Of a stretch of DNA of 64,000 bases, positions 51,996-61,228 are shown one piece after another; the first letter of the stretch is position 1; every line of letters begins with the position of its first letter. Location: NCBI RefSeq assembly GCF_965201005.1, contig NZ_OZ241747.1:2356001-2420000 (forward strand), given 5' to 3'. A program made the position numbers and the translations under genes. Below the pieces are notes generated by a model. That model was not told where the DNA came from. It did not search any database and saw nothing but the letters and a program-made list of their open reading frames with translations. The stretch comes from Mucilaginibacter_A sp965201005. Its GTDB lineage: Bacteria; Bacteroidota; Bacteroidia; Sphingobacteriales; Sphingobacteriaceae.

Positions 51996-54398
51996 ATGTT
52001 TAAAAATTACATCAAAATCGCCTGGCGCAATCTTGTAAAAAGCAAAGTTTACAGTACAGTAAATATTTTAGGATTGGCTGCCGGATTGGCTAGTTTCATC
52101 ATCATTTTATTGTACCTTAATTATGAACTGAGTTATGATAAATGGAACCCGGAACTGGGAAAAGTTTACAAAGTTTCCATCTATGAAAAGGGGGATTACC
52201 TGCCTGCAAGTTATGCGCCGCTGGCCAGTTTTGTAGCACAAAACTATCCAAATGCAGAAGCTGGTACTGCCGTGCAGGGCGGAATGGACTTTGATGTTTT
52301 GCTTGCCGCCAACGATAAAAAGATTTACCAAAAAGGTTTTGTTACGGTGGATTCTTCTTTCTTAAAAGTGTTTCCCTACAAAATTATTAGAGGTGATGCG
52401 CGGACTGCGTTAAATAAACCAGATGCTACGGTTATAACTGAAGCGTTGGCGCAAAAATTATTCGGAAATATTGATCCAATAGGTAAACCAATAAAAGTAT
52501 TTAACGCCGTTACCGGAACCATCACTGCGATAATGCAGGAGCCAAAAACGCCGACACATTTCAATGCCCAGATTTTGATGCGCTATTCTTCCCTGGAAAA
52601 GGAACAATATAAAAATTGGGGAAACCAATCTTATCAAACTTACATCAAACTAAAACAACCGGTTGCGGAAGCAAAATTGGAAAATGACATCAACAGGTTG
52701 TATTACAATGAACGCCTTAAAAAAGGCAACCAAACCTTTGAGGCTTATAAAAAAGCCGGACAAAAAACTTTCCTTTATACAGATGCGGTTTCTAACATCC
52801 ACAACTTTCCAAAACATGGGGAAAGCAATTTTAAAACAGTTTCTATCTTGTTAATCCTTGCGGTTTTGTTGCTGCTGGCCGGAGTTATTAATTTTAGTAA
52901 CCTGGCTATTGCAAAATCTGTTGGCCGTGCAAAAGAAGTTGGGATGCGCAAAGTATTGGGTTCGGACAGGAAACAGTTGGTGTTCCAATTTATGTCCGAA
53001 ACAATTTTGCAGTGTGTCATCAGTTTAGGCATTGCTGTTTTTATCGTATTTTTTTCATTAAGGTTTATCAATCAATCTTTCAATATTACTTTAAGCTTTT
53101 GGTATCAAAATAATACAAGTTCAATATTTGTTCAAATTGCATTGTGCCTGTTGCTGGTGATCTTACTTTCGGGTTTATATCCATCCTTAATTGTATCCAA
53201 GTTTAACACGGCAAAAGTTTTAAAAGGGAACTATTCAGCCGGAAACAAAGGGGCTTTTTTTCGAAACAGTTTAATTGTTGTACAATTTATGGTTTCTGCA
53301 TTTTTTGTGATGGCAGTATTGATTATCAAAAGCCAGATGCATTATATGCAAACTAAAGACAAAGGTTTTTCTGGTGAACAGGTAATGCGGATAGAAACAT
53401 CGCAAAAAATAAGGGAAGAAGGTTTTTCTAATTTACAAAACACGTTTTCTTCTATAGCAGGTGTAAGTTCGATAGCCAAAACAACCAACGTTCCCGGAGA
53501 CCAGAAAGAAATGGCAGATACTTCTACCTTCAATTTTAAATATGCCGGGAAAGGTTTGCGTATGGCATCTGTGAAAGTAAGCACAGATTTTTTTAAAACT
53601 TTAAAGATTGCATTGGTACAAGGCAGGTTATTTAATGAAAGTTATACCGATCAAAACACAAGATCAGCGGTAATTAATGAAACAGCTTTTCAGAAATTCC
53701 ATGACAATAACCTCATCGGTAAAACCCTGGCTTTTGATAATTGTGATAGTATCCCGGTAAAAATTGTAGGTGTTGTAAAAAATTTTAATGTGCAAGGATT
53801 TGAAAGTGCCGTGCAACCTGTTGTTTATACCATTGGCAACAAAGCTTGCATGCACCAGTCGGGCGGGGCAATTTTGGTTAAGCTTAACAGTAACCACATG
53901 CAAAAAACGGTTACAGCTATAGAACAAGCTTGGAAAAAGATTGATCCTGATTCGCCTATCCGTTACTCATTCTTGGATGATAATTTCCAACAATTGTTCT
54001 TGTCTTATTCTAGGTTGCAAAGTTTGATCACCTTTTTTGCAATTGTCGCCATTTTGATTTCTGCCATGGGCTTGTTTGCCCTAACCGCCTACTTTACCAA
54101 ACAACGCACCAAAGAAATTGGGGTAAGAAAAGTATTGGGCGCAACGGTAGCACAATTGGCCACATTAATGAGCAAAGAATTTGTTTTTCTGGTGGTTTTA
54201 TCTGTCTTACTTATTTCGCCATTTGCCTGGTGGGTAATGAACTGGTGGCTGCAAACTTTTGTATATCGCATCCAAATTAGTTGGTGGCTGTTTGTTTTGG
54301 CCGGATTTTTAGTATTGAGCATCGCCCTCATCACCATCAGTTTTCAGGCGGTAAAAGCAGCATTGGCCAACCCGGTGAAGAGTTTGAGGAGTGAGTGA
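51996..54398 (+). CDS. ABC transporter permease 5 (two MacB-PCD/FtsX modules)
   Basis: An 800-residue paralogue, first permease of the right arm. FtsX phrases are GVINFSNLAIAKSVGRAKEVGMRKVLGSDRKQL and LTAYFTKQRTKEIGVRKVLGATV. The tail is ANPVKSLRSE. The toxin-antitoxin pair on the opposite strand ends 52 bp upstream, so this gene either has its own promoter in the short gap or is read through from the ATPase gene. Confidence 0.9.
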   Translation: MFKNYIKIAWRNLVKSKVYSTVNILGLAAGLASFIIILLYLNYELSYDKWNPELGKVYKVSIYEKGDYLPASYAPLASFVAQNYPNAEAGTAVQGGMDFDVLLAANDKKIYQKGFVTVDSSFLKVFPYKIIRGDARTALNKPDATVITEALAQKLFGNIDPIGKPIKVFNAVTGTITAIMQEPKTPTHFNAQILMRYSSLEKEQYKNWGNQSYQTYIKLKQPVAEAKLENDINRLYYNERLKKGNQTFEAYKKAGQKTFLYTDAVSNIHNFPKHGESNFKTVSILLILAVLLLLAGVINFSNLAIAKSVGRAKEVGMRKVLGSDRKQLVFQFMSETILQCVISLGIAVFIVFFSLRFINQSFNITLSFWYQNNTSSIFVQIALCLLLVILLSGLYPSLIVSKFNTAKVLKGNYSAGNKGAFFRNSLIVVQFMVSAFFVMAVLIIKSQMHYMQTKDKGFSGEQVMRIETSQKIREEGFSNLQNTFSSIAGVSSIAKTTNVPGDQKEMADTSTFNFKYAGKGLRMASVKVSTDFFKTLKIALVQGRLFNESYTDQNTRSAVINETAFQKFHDNNLIGKTLAFDNCDSIPVKIVGVVKNFNVQGFESAVQPVVYTIGNKACMHQSGGAILVKLNSNHMQKTVTAIEQAWKKIDPDSPIRYSFLDDNFQQLFLSYSRLQSLITFFAIVAILISAMGLFALTAYFTKQRTKEIGVRKVLGATVAQLATLMSKEFVFLVVLSVLLISPFAWWVMNWWLQTFVYRIQISWWLFVLAGFLVLSIALITISFQAVKAALANPVKSLRSE

Positions 54399-54736
54399 GA
54401 AAAGCCATTAGCTGTCAGCTATCAAATGGATGCCCGATATAGAAATTTAATCGTCCCTTTACAAGCTGAAAACTGACTACCAAAACTTCCTGTTCCGAAG
54501 GCTGACGAAAACTGTAACAATACCAAACAGGCAACGTCCATAGTGTGCAGCAAGCTATTGTTTTTCATTGTTTACAATCCTGGTATTGTACGTGCAGTTA
54601 TAAAAAATACAATGGCAAGTTGTTGTTCTTTATATTTAGATGTTAAATAAAGCCGGAAACCCTCTCCTTCGGGAGAGGGCCATGGTGAATTTCGTAACCT
54701 TAAGTTTTCAACCTAAAACCCTCAAAACCAACCTGC

Positions 54737-54853
54737 ATCATCACTTTTAAAACTACTGTTTTTTTGTTGCTGTTTAATATGGGCTTAATTACTTCGGCAC
54801 AAAACTTCAATCAGCAACCTTATGCAAGGTATGCGCCTGGTTCCCACTCTTGA
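54737..54853 (+). pseudogene. Remnant of a secreted-protein gene
   Basis: Translation gives TTVFLLLFNMGLITSAQNF then QQPYARYAPGSHS and a stop. It looks like a signal peptide with cleavage after TSAQ and a short mature start. There is no good start codon. The frame runs into a CTCTTGAGAGGGG repeat fragment at the stop, as if the rest of the gene was lost where the repeat now lies. Confidence 0.4.
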
Positions 54854-54956
54854 GAGGGGCAAGGGCTGTGTTCCTTAAATAAATCCTATCCGCAAAATAA
54901 GTTTAAACAACCTTAGGATATAAACAATCATCCATCAGTAAAAGCCTGAAAAAACA

Positions 54957-54973
54957 TGGGTAAAAGAAGCATT
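54957..54973 (+). repeat. Dispersed motif copy, GAA type (right half)
   Basis: ATGGGTAAAAGAAGCATTG; only the core is kept. Confidence 0.7.
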
Positions 54974-55095
54974 GTACAAGACTGTTTTTTGCTGAAGGCC
55001 GACTACTAAAACTACTTCTAAATTTAACCGGACTTAAATTGGGATGCCACAAAAAGGATTGCGGGCCTGTTTAAATTTTATCCGATCTATTTTTG

Positions 55096-55193
55096 TATGC
55101 TTCTTTTATCCTATAAAAAAACGGAAATTTCCATACTTCTTTTATCGGCATAAAATTGGAAAAGTAAGATTTATTGTCATAAAACAAGCATTG
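55096..55193. repeat. Cluster of three dispersed motifs
   Basis: Reverse GAA-type copies at 55096-55117 and 55133-55154 are in direct repeat 37 bp apart. A degenerate forward copy lies at 55175-55193 (TAAAACAAGCAT, an intermediate between the two sub-types). Confidence 0.8.
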
Positions 55194-55405
55194 TCAACTT
55201 ATCAATAAACATTTAAAGTTGATTTCTGCACGATCAATAAACGCCCAACGCTCTTCGTCATCCACAAAATATTTATCAAACTTCTTTCGGACCAAAACCT
55301 TAATAAATTCTTCAAATGTAGCGTTTGAAATTGCCAATGTTTCTGATGCTTTTACACATGCGGTTTTTTAGTAAATTTTTTAGCTTGATTTGTCTGTTCT
55401 GTCAT
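55194..55405 (-). pseudogene. Frameshifted small gene (antitoxin-like helical protein)
   Basis: On the minus strand the ATG at 55405 starts MTEQTNQAKKFTKKPHV and stops. If the run of six A before CCGC had seven A, the frame would continue as TACVKASETLAISNATFEEF, then IKVLVRKKFDKYFVDDEERW, AFIDRAEINF and a stop at 55194. The joined product of about 70 residues has a coherent charged-helical character. This suggests loss of one A in a homopolymer, either a dead gene or a switchable one. No family is named. Confidence 0.55.
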
Positions 55406-55429
55406 TTAGTAATTAAGAAATCAGATCGG

Positions 55430-55455
55430 GATGTTCAATTTCTGATCAGAAACTT
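55430..55455. repeat. Small intergenic palindrome, copy 2
   Basis: GATGTTCAATTTCTGATCAG followed by AAACTT. TTTCTGATCAGAAA is a perfect 14-bp palindrome. Same words as at 33373-33410. Confidence 0.55.
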
Positions 55456-55462
55456 TGGCTGC

Positions 55463-55484
55463 AATACTGTTTTTATCACCTAAA
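55463..55484 (-). repeat. Dispersed motif copy, AAC type
   Basis: AATACTGTTTTTATCACCTA then AA, upstream of the small secreted protein gene and oriented against it. Confidence 0.8.
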
Positions 55485-55617
55485 AACTTGTATCGATAAA
55501 GCACAGAAGTTGTATCAGAACCGGACAGAGATATCCGATCACATTATTACAAATATCTGTAAATCAGTTTTTTATAACACCGGCACAAAATTGATTGTTC
55601 TATCCAAAAACAAAACC

Positions 55618-55905
55618 ATGAAAGTTTTAACCTTGCTTCTTTTATCAGCCTTTTCTTTGGGTGCATCGGCACAAACTAAAACCACAACTTCCCGGACTGA
55701 CGTTTCGCAATCCATCAAAGACGATGGCACAACTTTACACTTCAGCATCAATACAGACCGCGAAAACAAGCATATTCATTATGAGCATAATTTTAATGTT
55801 AAAGGAATGAACAGGGCGCAGAAAGATGCTTTAGTAAGAAAAATTACCGATTCTTTGGGCATAGCACCGCCGCCGCCACGTCCTCCTGCACCGCACAGGC
55901 CGTAG
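55618..55905 (+). CDS. Small secreted protein with Pro-rich tail, unknown function
   Basis: A 95-residue protein: a clear signal peptide (MKVLTLLLLSAFSLGASAQ), a short polar mature part (KDDGTTLHFSINTDRENKHI) and the tail APPPPRPPAPHRP. The start at 55618 is preferred to the open frame from 55510 because it gives the signal peptide. The signal-peptide coding sequence includes TTGCTTCTTTTATCAGCC, which resembles the reversed dispersed motif. No family is recognised. It sits between permeases 5 and 6. Confidence 0.6.
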   Translation: MKVLTLLLLSAFSLGASAQTKTTTSRTDVSQSIKDDGTTLHFSINTDRENKHIHYEHNFNVKGMNRAQKDALVRKITDSLGIAPPPPRPPAPHRP

Positions 55906-55994
55906 TGCGATAAGCTGTCAGGTTTCGGCGATTGGCTTAATGGCCAAAACAAATCGGATTAAATTTGAAATAAAAACCCTTAAACATTCCATCC

Positions 55995-56030
55995 GCTGAA
56001 AGCTGCTTGCCGACAGCTAAAAGCTCAAAA
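55995..56030 (+). repeat. AGCTGAAAGCTG leader repeat before permease 6
   Basis: GCTGAAAGCTGCTTGCCGAC then AGCTAAAAGC ends about 6 bp before the ATG. The same words precede permease 7 (58621-58652) and, inverted, permease 4 (48658-48695). Confidence 0.7.
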
Positions 56031-56031
56031 A

Positions 56032-58452
56032 ATGTTCAAAAACAACCTTAAAATTGCCTGGCGAAATTTGTTAAAGGGCAAAGTGTTCAATCTGATTAAT
56101 ATTATTGGTTTGAGCGTGGCAGTTGCTTGTTGCGTTTTGCTTTTTTTAACCGTGGTTTACGAGTTTTCGTACGATAAATTCCACAAAAACCTGCCGGACA
56201 TTTACCAGGTTTACCTCACCCAAAACCGGGCAAAAGGGATTGAACGCGGCACGGCAATGCCCGAACCGCTTACACCAGCTTTAAAAGCAGAATATCCGGA
56301 TGTGCAGTACATTTCGAGGTTGGGCAATGGCGGCGCAGAGATTACTTACAAAACCAAAAAGATCATGGAATCTATCCGGTTTGTGGACGAGGATTTTCTG
56401 CGGATTTTTACTTTTCCGCTTGAAAAAGGATCGGTAAAAACAGCATTGCACGATCTGCACAGCATTGTAATAACCGAATATGTTGCCAAAGCGATTTTCG
56501 GAAAAGAAAACCCGATTGGCAAAACGGTAGAAGTAAACCTGTACAACCAAAACCAGAGTTTTGTGGTTAGTAGCGTGGCTAAAGATTTCCCCGATAATTC
56601 CAGCTTGAATTTTGATGTGCTGATGCGCTTCGAAAACTACAACAACTATCAGCAAAACTTAGATAAATGGGATGTACAAAACCATGTTACTTATGTAAAG
56701 TTAAACGCAGGTACAAATCCGACTTCTTTTGAAAAACGTCTGATTCCATTCGCAAAAAACCATTTTAAAGAAGCCATCAGTGATATTATACGTGACGGCG
56801 CCAAGCCGGATGCCAATGGAAATGTGTTTACCGTAAACCTGACGCCTTTCGCCAACAATCATTTTAATAATGAATTGAGCGGGTTGGAAGGCGGCCCGGT
56901 TTCCCGTGTTTATGTCACTGCCTTGCTGGCCATCGGTATTTTTATTTTGCTGATTGCCTGCATCAATTTTATCAACCTCAATATTGCCCGCGCTTTTACC
57001 CGCGCCCGGGAAGTTGGCGTCCGTAAAACTTTGGGTGCCGGAAAATGGCAATTACTGGTACAGTTTTGGGTAGAAACGGCTTTGGTTTGTTTGATTGCTT
57101 TTGGTTTTGGCTTGCTCCTCTCGTCGCTCATTTTGCCGCTGTTTGCACAAAATTTTAAAAGCCATATTCATTTAAAAATGCTGTTGCAACCGGGTTTGCT
57201 GCTTGCTTCTTTTAGCACCTTTTTTTTGATCACCCTAATTGCAGGTTTTTATCCGGCCTGGCTGATGCTTCGGTACAAAACAGTTTTGGTTTTAAAAGGA
57301 ACGGTAAACACTACCAAGCCAGGCCGCGTACGCAATATTTTGCTGGTTACACAATTTGCGCTTTCTACTTTGCTTATTATTTGCACGCTGGTTACCTGGC
57401 AGCAAATGCAATACATGCAAAACCTGCCGCTGGGCTATAACCGCAGCGAGGTGATCAGTATTCCGTTGGGCAACCTTTCCGGCACGAATGCTTTAAACAT
57501 TCTTCGGCAGAAATTACAAGGTTCACCGGAAGTGGAAAGTATTACCGGTTCGGGAAATAACCTGGGCATGGGAAACGATGGTTCCTCTTCAACTCACACG
57601 GTTGGATTTAATTTTAAAGGACACGAAATAGATACAGATTGGCAAAATGTAGATTACGATTATTTAAAAACGCTGGGGATAAAACTGTTACAAGGCCGGG
57701 ATTTTTCCAGGGATTTTGCTACTGATACCAATGCCGTGGTTATCAACGAGCAAATGGCAAAGCAAATTGGTGTTAAAAATCCAATTGGCACTTATTTACC
57801 TGTCCACGATAATCAAGCACCAATCCAGATAATTGGTGTAATGCACGATTACAATTTCCACTCCTTGCATGAAAAGGTAGAAGCTTTATCCTTGAGCTTG
57901 GAACAAAAAAACCACCTGGAATACGTTTTTGTGCGGGTAAAACCTGCAAGCCTTAATGCTTCTTTTAACCGCCTAAAAACACAATGGCACCAAATTTTCC
58001 CAAACACCGAATTTAAAGGTTCATGGCTGAACGAAAACACCGAACGCCAGTATCGCAGCGAAAAACGCCTGGCCAACATTTTTATCGGTTCGGCCATTAT
58101 TGCCATCCTGATTTCCTGCATCGGTTTGTTGGCGATGGCCATGATCGTGATGGTACAACGCACCAAGGAAATTGGTATCCGCAAGGTTTTGGGTTCTTCC
58201 ATTTCAGGCATTGTATTGTTGGTTTCTAAAGATTTTATCAAATTGGTTTTGATAGCCAGCGTGTTGGCTTTTCCTATAGCTTATTGGGTGATGAACAATT
58301 GGCTGCAAAATTTTGCTTACCGCATTGAAATCAGTTGGTGGATTTTTGGGTTATCGTCTTTAATTGCAATTGTGATTGCGCTGGCAACCATCAGTTTTCA
58401 GGCGGTAAAAGCAGCATTGGCCAATCCGGTAAAGAGTTTGCGAAGTGAGTGA
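56032..58452 (+). CDS. ABC transporter permease 6 (two MacB-PCD/FtsX modules)
   Basis: An 806-residue paralogue. The FtsX phrases are ACINFINLNIARAFTRAREVGVRKTLGAGKWQL and LAMAMIVMVQRTKEIGIRKVLGSSI. The tail is ANPVKSLRSE. A motif-like TAAAAACAGCAT lies in frame near 56438 (SVKTAL), at the same place as in permease 7. Preceded by the leader repeat and followed by a CCCTCTCC-type palindrome. Confidence 0.9.
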   Translation: MFKNNLKIAWRNLLKGKVFNLINIIGLSVAVACCVLLFLTVVYEFSYDKFHKNLPDIYQVYLTQNRAKGIERGTAMPEPLTPALKAEYPDVQYISRLGNGGAEITYKTKKIMESIRFVDEDFLRIFTFPLEKGSVKTALHDLHSIVITEYVAKAIFGKENPIGKTVEVNLYNQNQSFVVSSVAKDFPDNSSLNFDVLMRFENYNNYQQNLDKWDVQNHVTYVKLNAGTNPTSFEKRLIPFAKNHFKEAISDIIRDGAKPDANGNVFTVNLTPFANNHFNNELSGLEGGPVSRVYVTALLAIGIFILLIACINFINLNIARAFTRAREVGVRKTLGAGKWQLLVQFWVETALVCLIAFGFGLLLSSLILPLFAQNFKSHIHLKMLLQPGLLLASFSTFFLITLIAGFYPAWLMLRYKTVLVLKGTVNTTKPGRVRNILLVTQFALSTLLIICTLVTWQQMQYMQNLPLGYNRSEVISIPLGNLSGTNALNILRQKLQGSPEVESITGSGNNLGMGNDGSSSTHTVGFNFKGHEIDTDWQNVDYDYLKTLGIKLLQGRDFSRDFATDTNAVVINEQMAKQIGVKNPIGTYLPVHDNQAPIQIIGVMHDYNFHSLHEKVEALSLSLEQKNHLEYVFVRVKPASLNASFNRLKTQWHQIFPNTEFKGSWLNENTERQYRSEKRLANIFIGSAIIAILISCIGLLAMAMIVMVQRTKEIGIRKVLGSSISGIVLLVSKDFIKLVLIASVLAFPIAYWVMNNWLQNFAYRIEISWWIFGLSSLIAIVIALATISFQAVKAALANPVKSLRSE

Positions 58453-58580
58453 AAGCCTCACCCAAACCCTCTCCAAAAGAGAGGGCTTGCAGGGTGGATA
58501 TATAGCAAACTGTAAAGGTGGTAAACCATAAAAGTAGCCGCCATAGTTCCTCCCTTTTGGGGAGGTTAGGTGGGGCTAAA
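58453..58580. repeat. CCCTCTCC-type palindromic element after permease 6
   Basis: Left words CCTCACCCAAACCCTCTCC and right words GGGGAGGTTAGGTGGGGC pair imperfectly. It is homologous in plan to 50359-50478 and 61073-61186. It starts directly at the permease stop. Confidence 0.7.
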
Positions 58581-58603
58581 ATTATACCGATAAAAACAGT
58601 ATC
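58581..58603 (+). repeat. Dispersed motif copy, AAC type
   Basis: ATTATACCGATAAAAACAGT then ATC, directly after the palindromic element and before the leader repeat of permease 7. Confidence 0.88.
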
Positions 58604-58620
58604 AACATAAATAATACAAA

Positions 58621-58652
58621 AGCTGAAAGCTGATTGCTGACAGCTAAAAGCC
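58621..58652 (+). repeat. AGCTGAAAGCTG leader repeat before permease 7
   Basis: AGCTGAAAGCTGATTGCTGA then CAGCTAAAAGC, ending 9 bp before the ATG. Confidence 0.7.
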
Positions 58653-58660
58653 CAAAAACC

Positions 58661-61072
58661 ATGTTCGAAAACTACATCAAAATCGCATTTAGAAACCTCT
58701 GGAAAAATAAAGGTTTTGCGGCCATCAATATCCTGGGTTTAGCCATCGGCATTTCGGTTTGCTTCATCATCCTACTTTTTGTGCAGGACGAACTGAGTTA
58801 TGATCGTTTCAACCAAAATGCCGACCGCATTGTGCGCGTTGTTTTCAAAGCAAACATCAACGGCGGAAAAATTTTTGAAGCCAATGTGATGCCGCCAACA
58901 GCGCAAACGCTAAAAAACGATTACCCGGAAGTGGAAGAAGCCACACGCCTGCGCGAAATGGGCAAACCCAAAGTTACTTACGCCAACAAAACTTTTAAAG
59001 ATGGCAGCTTCGTTTTTGCGGATGCCAACATTTTTAAAGTGTTCACGCTTCCGCTGATAAAAGGTGATGTAAAAACAGCATTGCTTCAAACCAATACGGT
59101 GGTAATCACCCAGGATATGGCCCATAAATATTTTGGCAATGATGAGCCAATCGGTAAAATCCTGACCTTGAACAACAAAGATTTATACAAAGTTACCGGC
59201 GTAATCGCTTCTGTTCCAAACAATTCTCATTTCCATTTTGATCTGTTTGGTTCGATGCAAAGCTTGCCCGAAGCCAAAGCACCAACGTGGATGTCGTCAG
59301 GGTTTTTCACTTATTTACTGTTAAAAAAAGACTTCGACTACAAAAAATTAGAAGCTAAACTTCCCGGAATGGTCGAGAAATACATGGGGCCACAAATTGC
59401 ACAATCCATGGGCATGAGCTTATCGCAGTTCCGCACCAAAGGCAACGATTTAGGTTTTGCCTTGCAGCCTTTAACCGATATTCACCTGCACTCCAACAGC
59501 AATTACGAGTTTGAGCCGGGCGGCGATATTAAATGTGTTTACATTTTCGGCGCAGTTGCCCTGTTTGTTTTGTTGATCGCCTGTATCAATTTTATCAATT
59601 TATCCACCGCCGGTGCATCTAAACGGGCAAAAGAAGTTGGTGTGCGTAAAGTTTTGGGTTCTGATAAAAGCCAGTTAATCAAGCAGTTTTTACTGGAATC
59701 TGTGCTGCTTACGTTTATAGCGTTGCTGATTTCTGTGGTGATTATAAAGCTTGCTTTACCGGCATTTAATCAGCTTTCGGGCAAAAACTTAATCCTTGGT
59801 TATGCCCTAAAACCCTGGGCAGTTTTTATCGGATCAGGTTTACTGATTGGCATTTTAGCTGGAATCTATCCGGCATTTTTCTTGTCTTCGTTTAAACCGC
59901 TGGCCATCATCAAGGGTAAAATAAGTACCAGCAACAATAGTTTTGGTTTGAGAAGCGGCTTGGTTGTATTCCAGTTTTTTATTTCTGTCAGCTTGATTGT
60001 TTGTACGATTGTGGTTTATCAGCAGATGCAATTTATCCGCAATAAAAAATTGGGCTATAATAAAGAGCAATTGCTGGTGCTGCCCAATTCCTGGGCCTTA
60101 GGCAAAAATGAGCAGATTTTTAAAGAAATGATGCTGAAAGACCCGCGTATTGTCAACGTCACGGTTTCCGGTTATAAACCTGTTGGCCCGAGCAACAGCA
60201 ACAATGCGCTTGCTTATCCCGCAGGTAAAGAAAACCAGATCATGAAAACGCTGGAGTACCACGTAGATGAACAATATTTGCCTACGCTGAGTATGCAACT
60301 GGCTGCCGGCAGAAATTTTTCTAAAGCTTTTGCAACAGATTCATCGGCCATGGTTATTAACGAAACGGCTGCCAAAGCTTTCGGTTGGGGAAGCAATGCG
60401 GTTGGGCAACGGATCACCCGGCAAAACAGCGATAAAGGGAAGAATTTTACTTATACCGTTATCGGCGTAGTAAAAGATTTCAATTTTAAATCGCTGCACG
60501 AACCGGTTACACCTTTGCTAATGGTTTTGCAACCGGAATGGGGTTTGATTTTTAAAGTAAAAACCGGCGACGTTTCGGGTTTGCTGGCCACAATGAAACA
60601 GGACTGGGCAAAGTTTAATGTGGATGAACCTTTTACTTATTCTTTTATGGATGAGCTGTACAACAAAACCTATCAGGCAGAAGAAAAAGCCGGCAGTATT
60701 CTTAGCATTTTTACTGTGCTAACCATATTTGTGGCCTGTTTGGGTTTATTTGGATTAGCAATTTACACTACCGAACAGCGGACAAAAGAGATCGGTATCC
60801 GCAAAGTTTTGGGCGCATCGGTTGCCAGCGTGACCACTTTGCTTTCCAAAGATTTCATCAAATTAGTGCTGATTGCCTGTGTCATTGCCTTTCCGTTATC
60901 TTATTGGGCGATGCAAAAATGGTTGCAGGATTTTGCATATCGCATCACCATCAGTTGGTGGGTGTTTGTGCTGGCAGCAATTATTTCCTTGGTGATCGCT
61001 CTGGCAACTGTCAGTTTTCAGGCCATAAAAGCAGCATTGGCCAATCCGGTGGAAAGTTTGAGAAGTGAGTGA
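58661..61072 (+). CDS. ABC transporter permease 7 (two MacB-PCD/FtsX modules)
   Basis: An 803-residue paralogue. The start at 58661 (MFENYIKIAFRNLWKNKGF) matches the family; the ATG at 58634 lies inside the leader repeat and is not preferred. FtsX phrases are ACINFINLSTAGASKRAKEVGVRKVLGSDKSQL and LAIYTTEQRTKEIGIRKVLGASV. The tail is ANPVESLRSE. Confidence 0.9.
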   Translation: MFENYIKIAFRNLWKNKGFAAINILGLAIGISVCFIILLFVQDELSYDRFNQNADRIVRVVFKANINGGKIFEANVMPPTAQTLKNDYPEVEEATRLREMGKPKVTYANKTFKDGSFVFADANIFKVFTLPLIKGDVKTALLQTNTVVITQDMAHKYFGNDEPIGKILTLNNKDLYKVTGVIASVPNNSHFHFDLFGSMQSLPEAKAPTWMSSGFFTYLLLKKDFDYKKLEAKLPGMVEKYMGPQIAQSMGMSLSQFRTKGNDLGFALQPLTDIHLHSNSNYEFEPGGDIKCVYIFGAVALFVLLIACINFINLSTAGASKRAKEVGVRKVLGSDKSQLIKQFLLESVLLTFIALLISVVIIKLALPAFNQLSGKNLILGYALKPWAVFIGSGLLIGILAGIYPAFFLSSFKPLAIIKGKISTSNNSFGLRSGLVVFQFFISVSLIVCTIVVYQQMQFIRNKKLGYNKEQLLVLPNSWALGKNEQIFKEMMLKDPRIVNVTVSGYKPVGPSNSNNALAYPAGKENQIMKTLEYHVDEQYLPTLSMQLAAGRNFSKAFATDSSAMVINETAAKAFGWGSNAVGQRITRQNSDKGKNFTYTVIGVVKDFNFKSLHEPVTPLLMVLQPEWGLIFKVKTGDVSGLLATMKQDWAKFNVDEPFTYSFMDELYNKTYQAEEKAGSILSIFTVLTIFVACLGLFGLAIYTTEQRTKEIGIRKVLGASVASVTTLLSKDFIKLVLIACVIAFPLSYWAMQKWLQDFAYRITISWWVFVLAAIISLVIALATVSFQAIKAALANPVESLRSE

Positions 61073-61186
61073 AAGCCTCACCCAACCCTCTCCAAAGGAG
61101 AGGGCTTTTTGCAGGGCGGAAATATAGAAAACCATAAAGGTAGCACGCTTTGGTTCCTCCCCTTTGGGGAGGTTAGGTGGGGCGAA
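61073..61186. repeat. CCCTCTCC-type palindromic element after permease 7
   Basis: CCTCACCCAACCCTCTCCAA and CCCCTTTGGGGAGGTTAGG type words flank a centre of about 60 bp. It is nearly the same as the element after permease 6, including ACCATAAA in the centre. Confidence 0.75.
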
Positions 61187-61209
61187 ATTATACCGATAAA
61201 AGAAGCATC
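61187..61209 (+). repeat. Dispersed motif copy, GAA type
   Basis: ATTATACCGATAAAAGAAGC then ATC. It has the same context as the copy at 58581 but the other sub-type: flanks and position are conserved, the two-base core is switched. Confidence 0.88.
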
Positions 61210-61228
61210 AGCTATAAAAATTAAAATC

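Larger units (their letters stand above)
54399..55509. other. 1.1-kb gap with repeats and gene remnants
   Basis: The region has no intact gene. It contains leader-repeat words near 54408 and 54465, a short CCCTCTCC...GGAGAGGG hairpin (about 54660-54680), a signal-peptide remnant (54737-54853), half of a CTCTTGAGAGGGG element (54846-54860), motif copies at 54957, 55096, 55133, 55175 and 55463, and a frameshifted small gene (55194-55405). Confidence 0.65.

Noticed and set aside
61109..61228. N-terminal extension of permease 8
   Set aside because: It is translation of the CCCTCTCC palindrome and the motif; the family start is at 61229.
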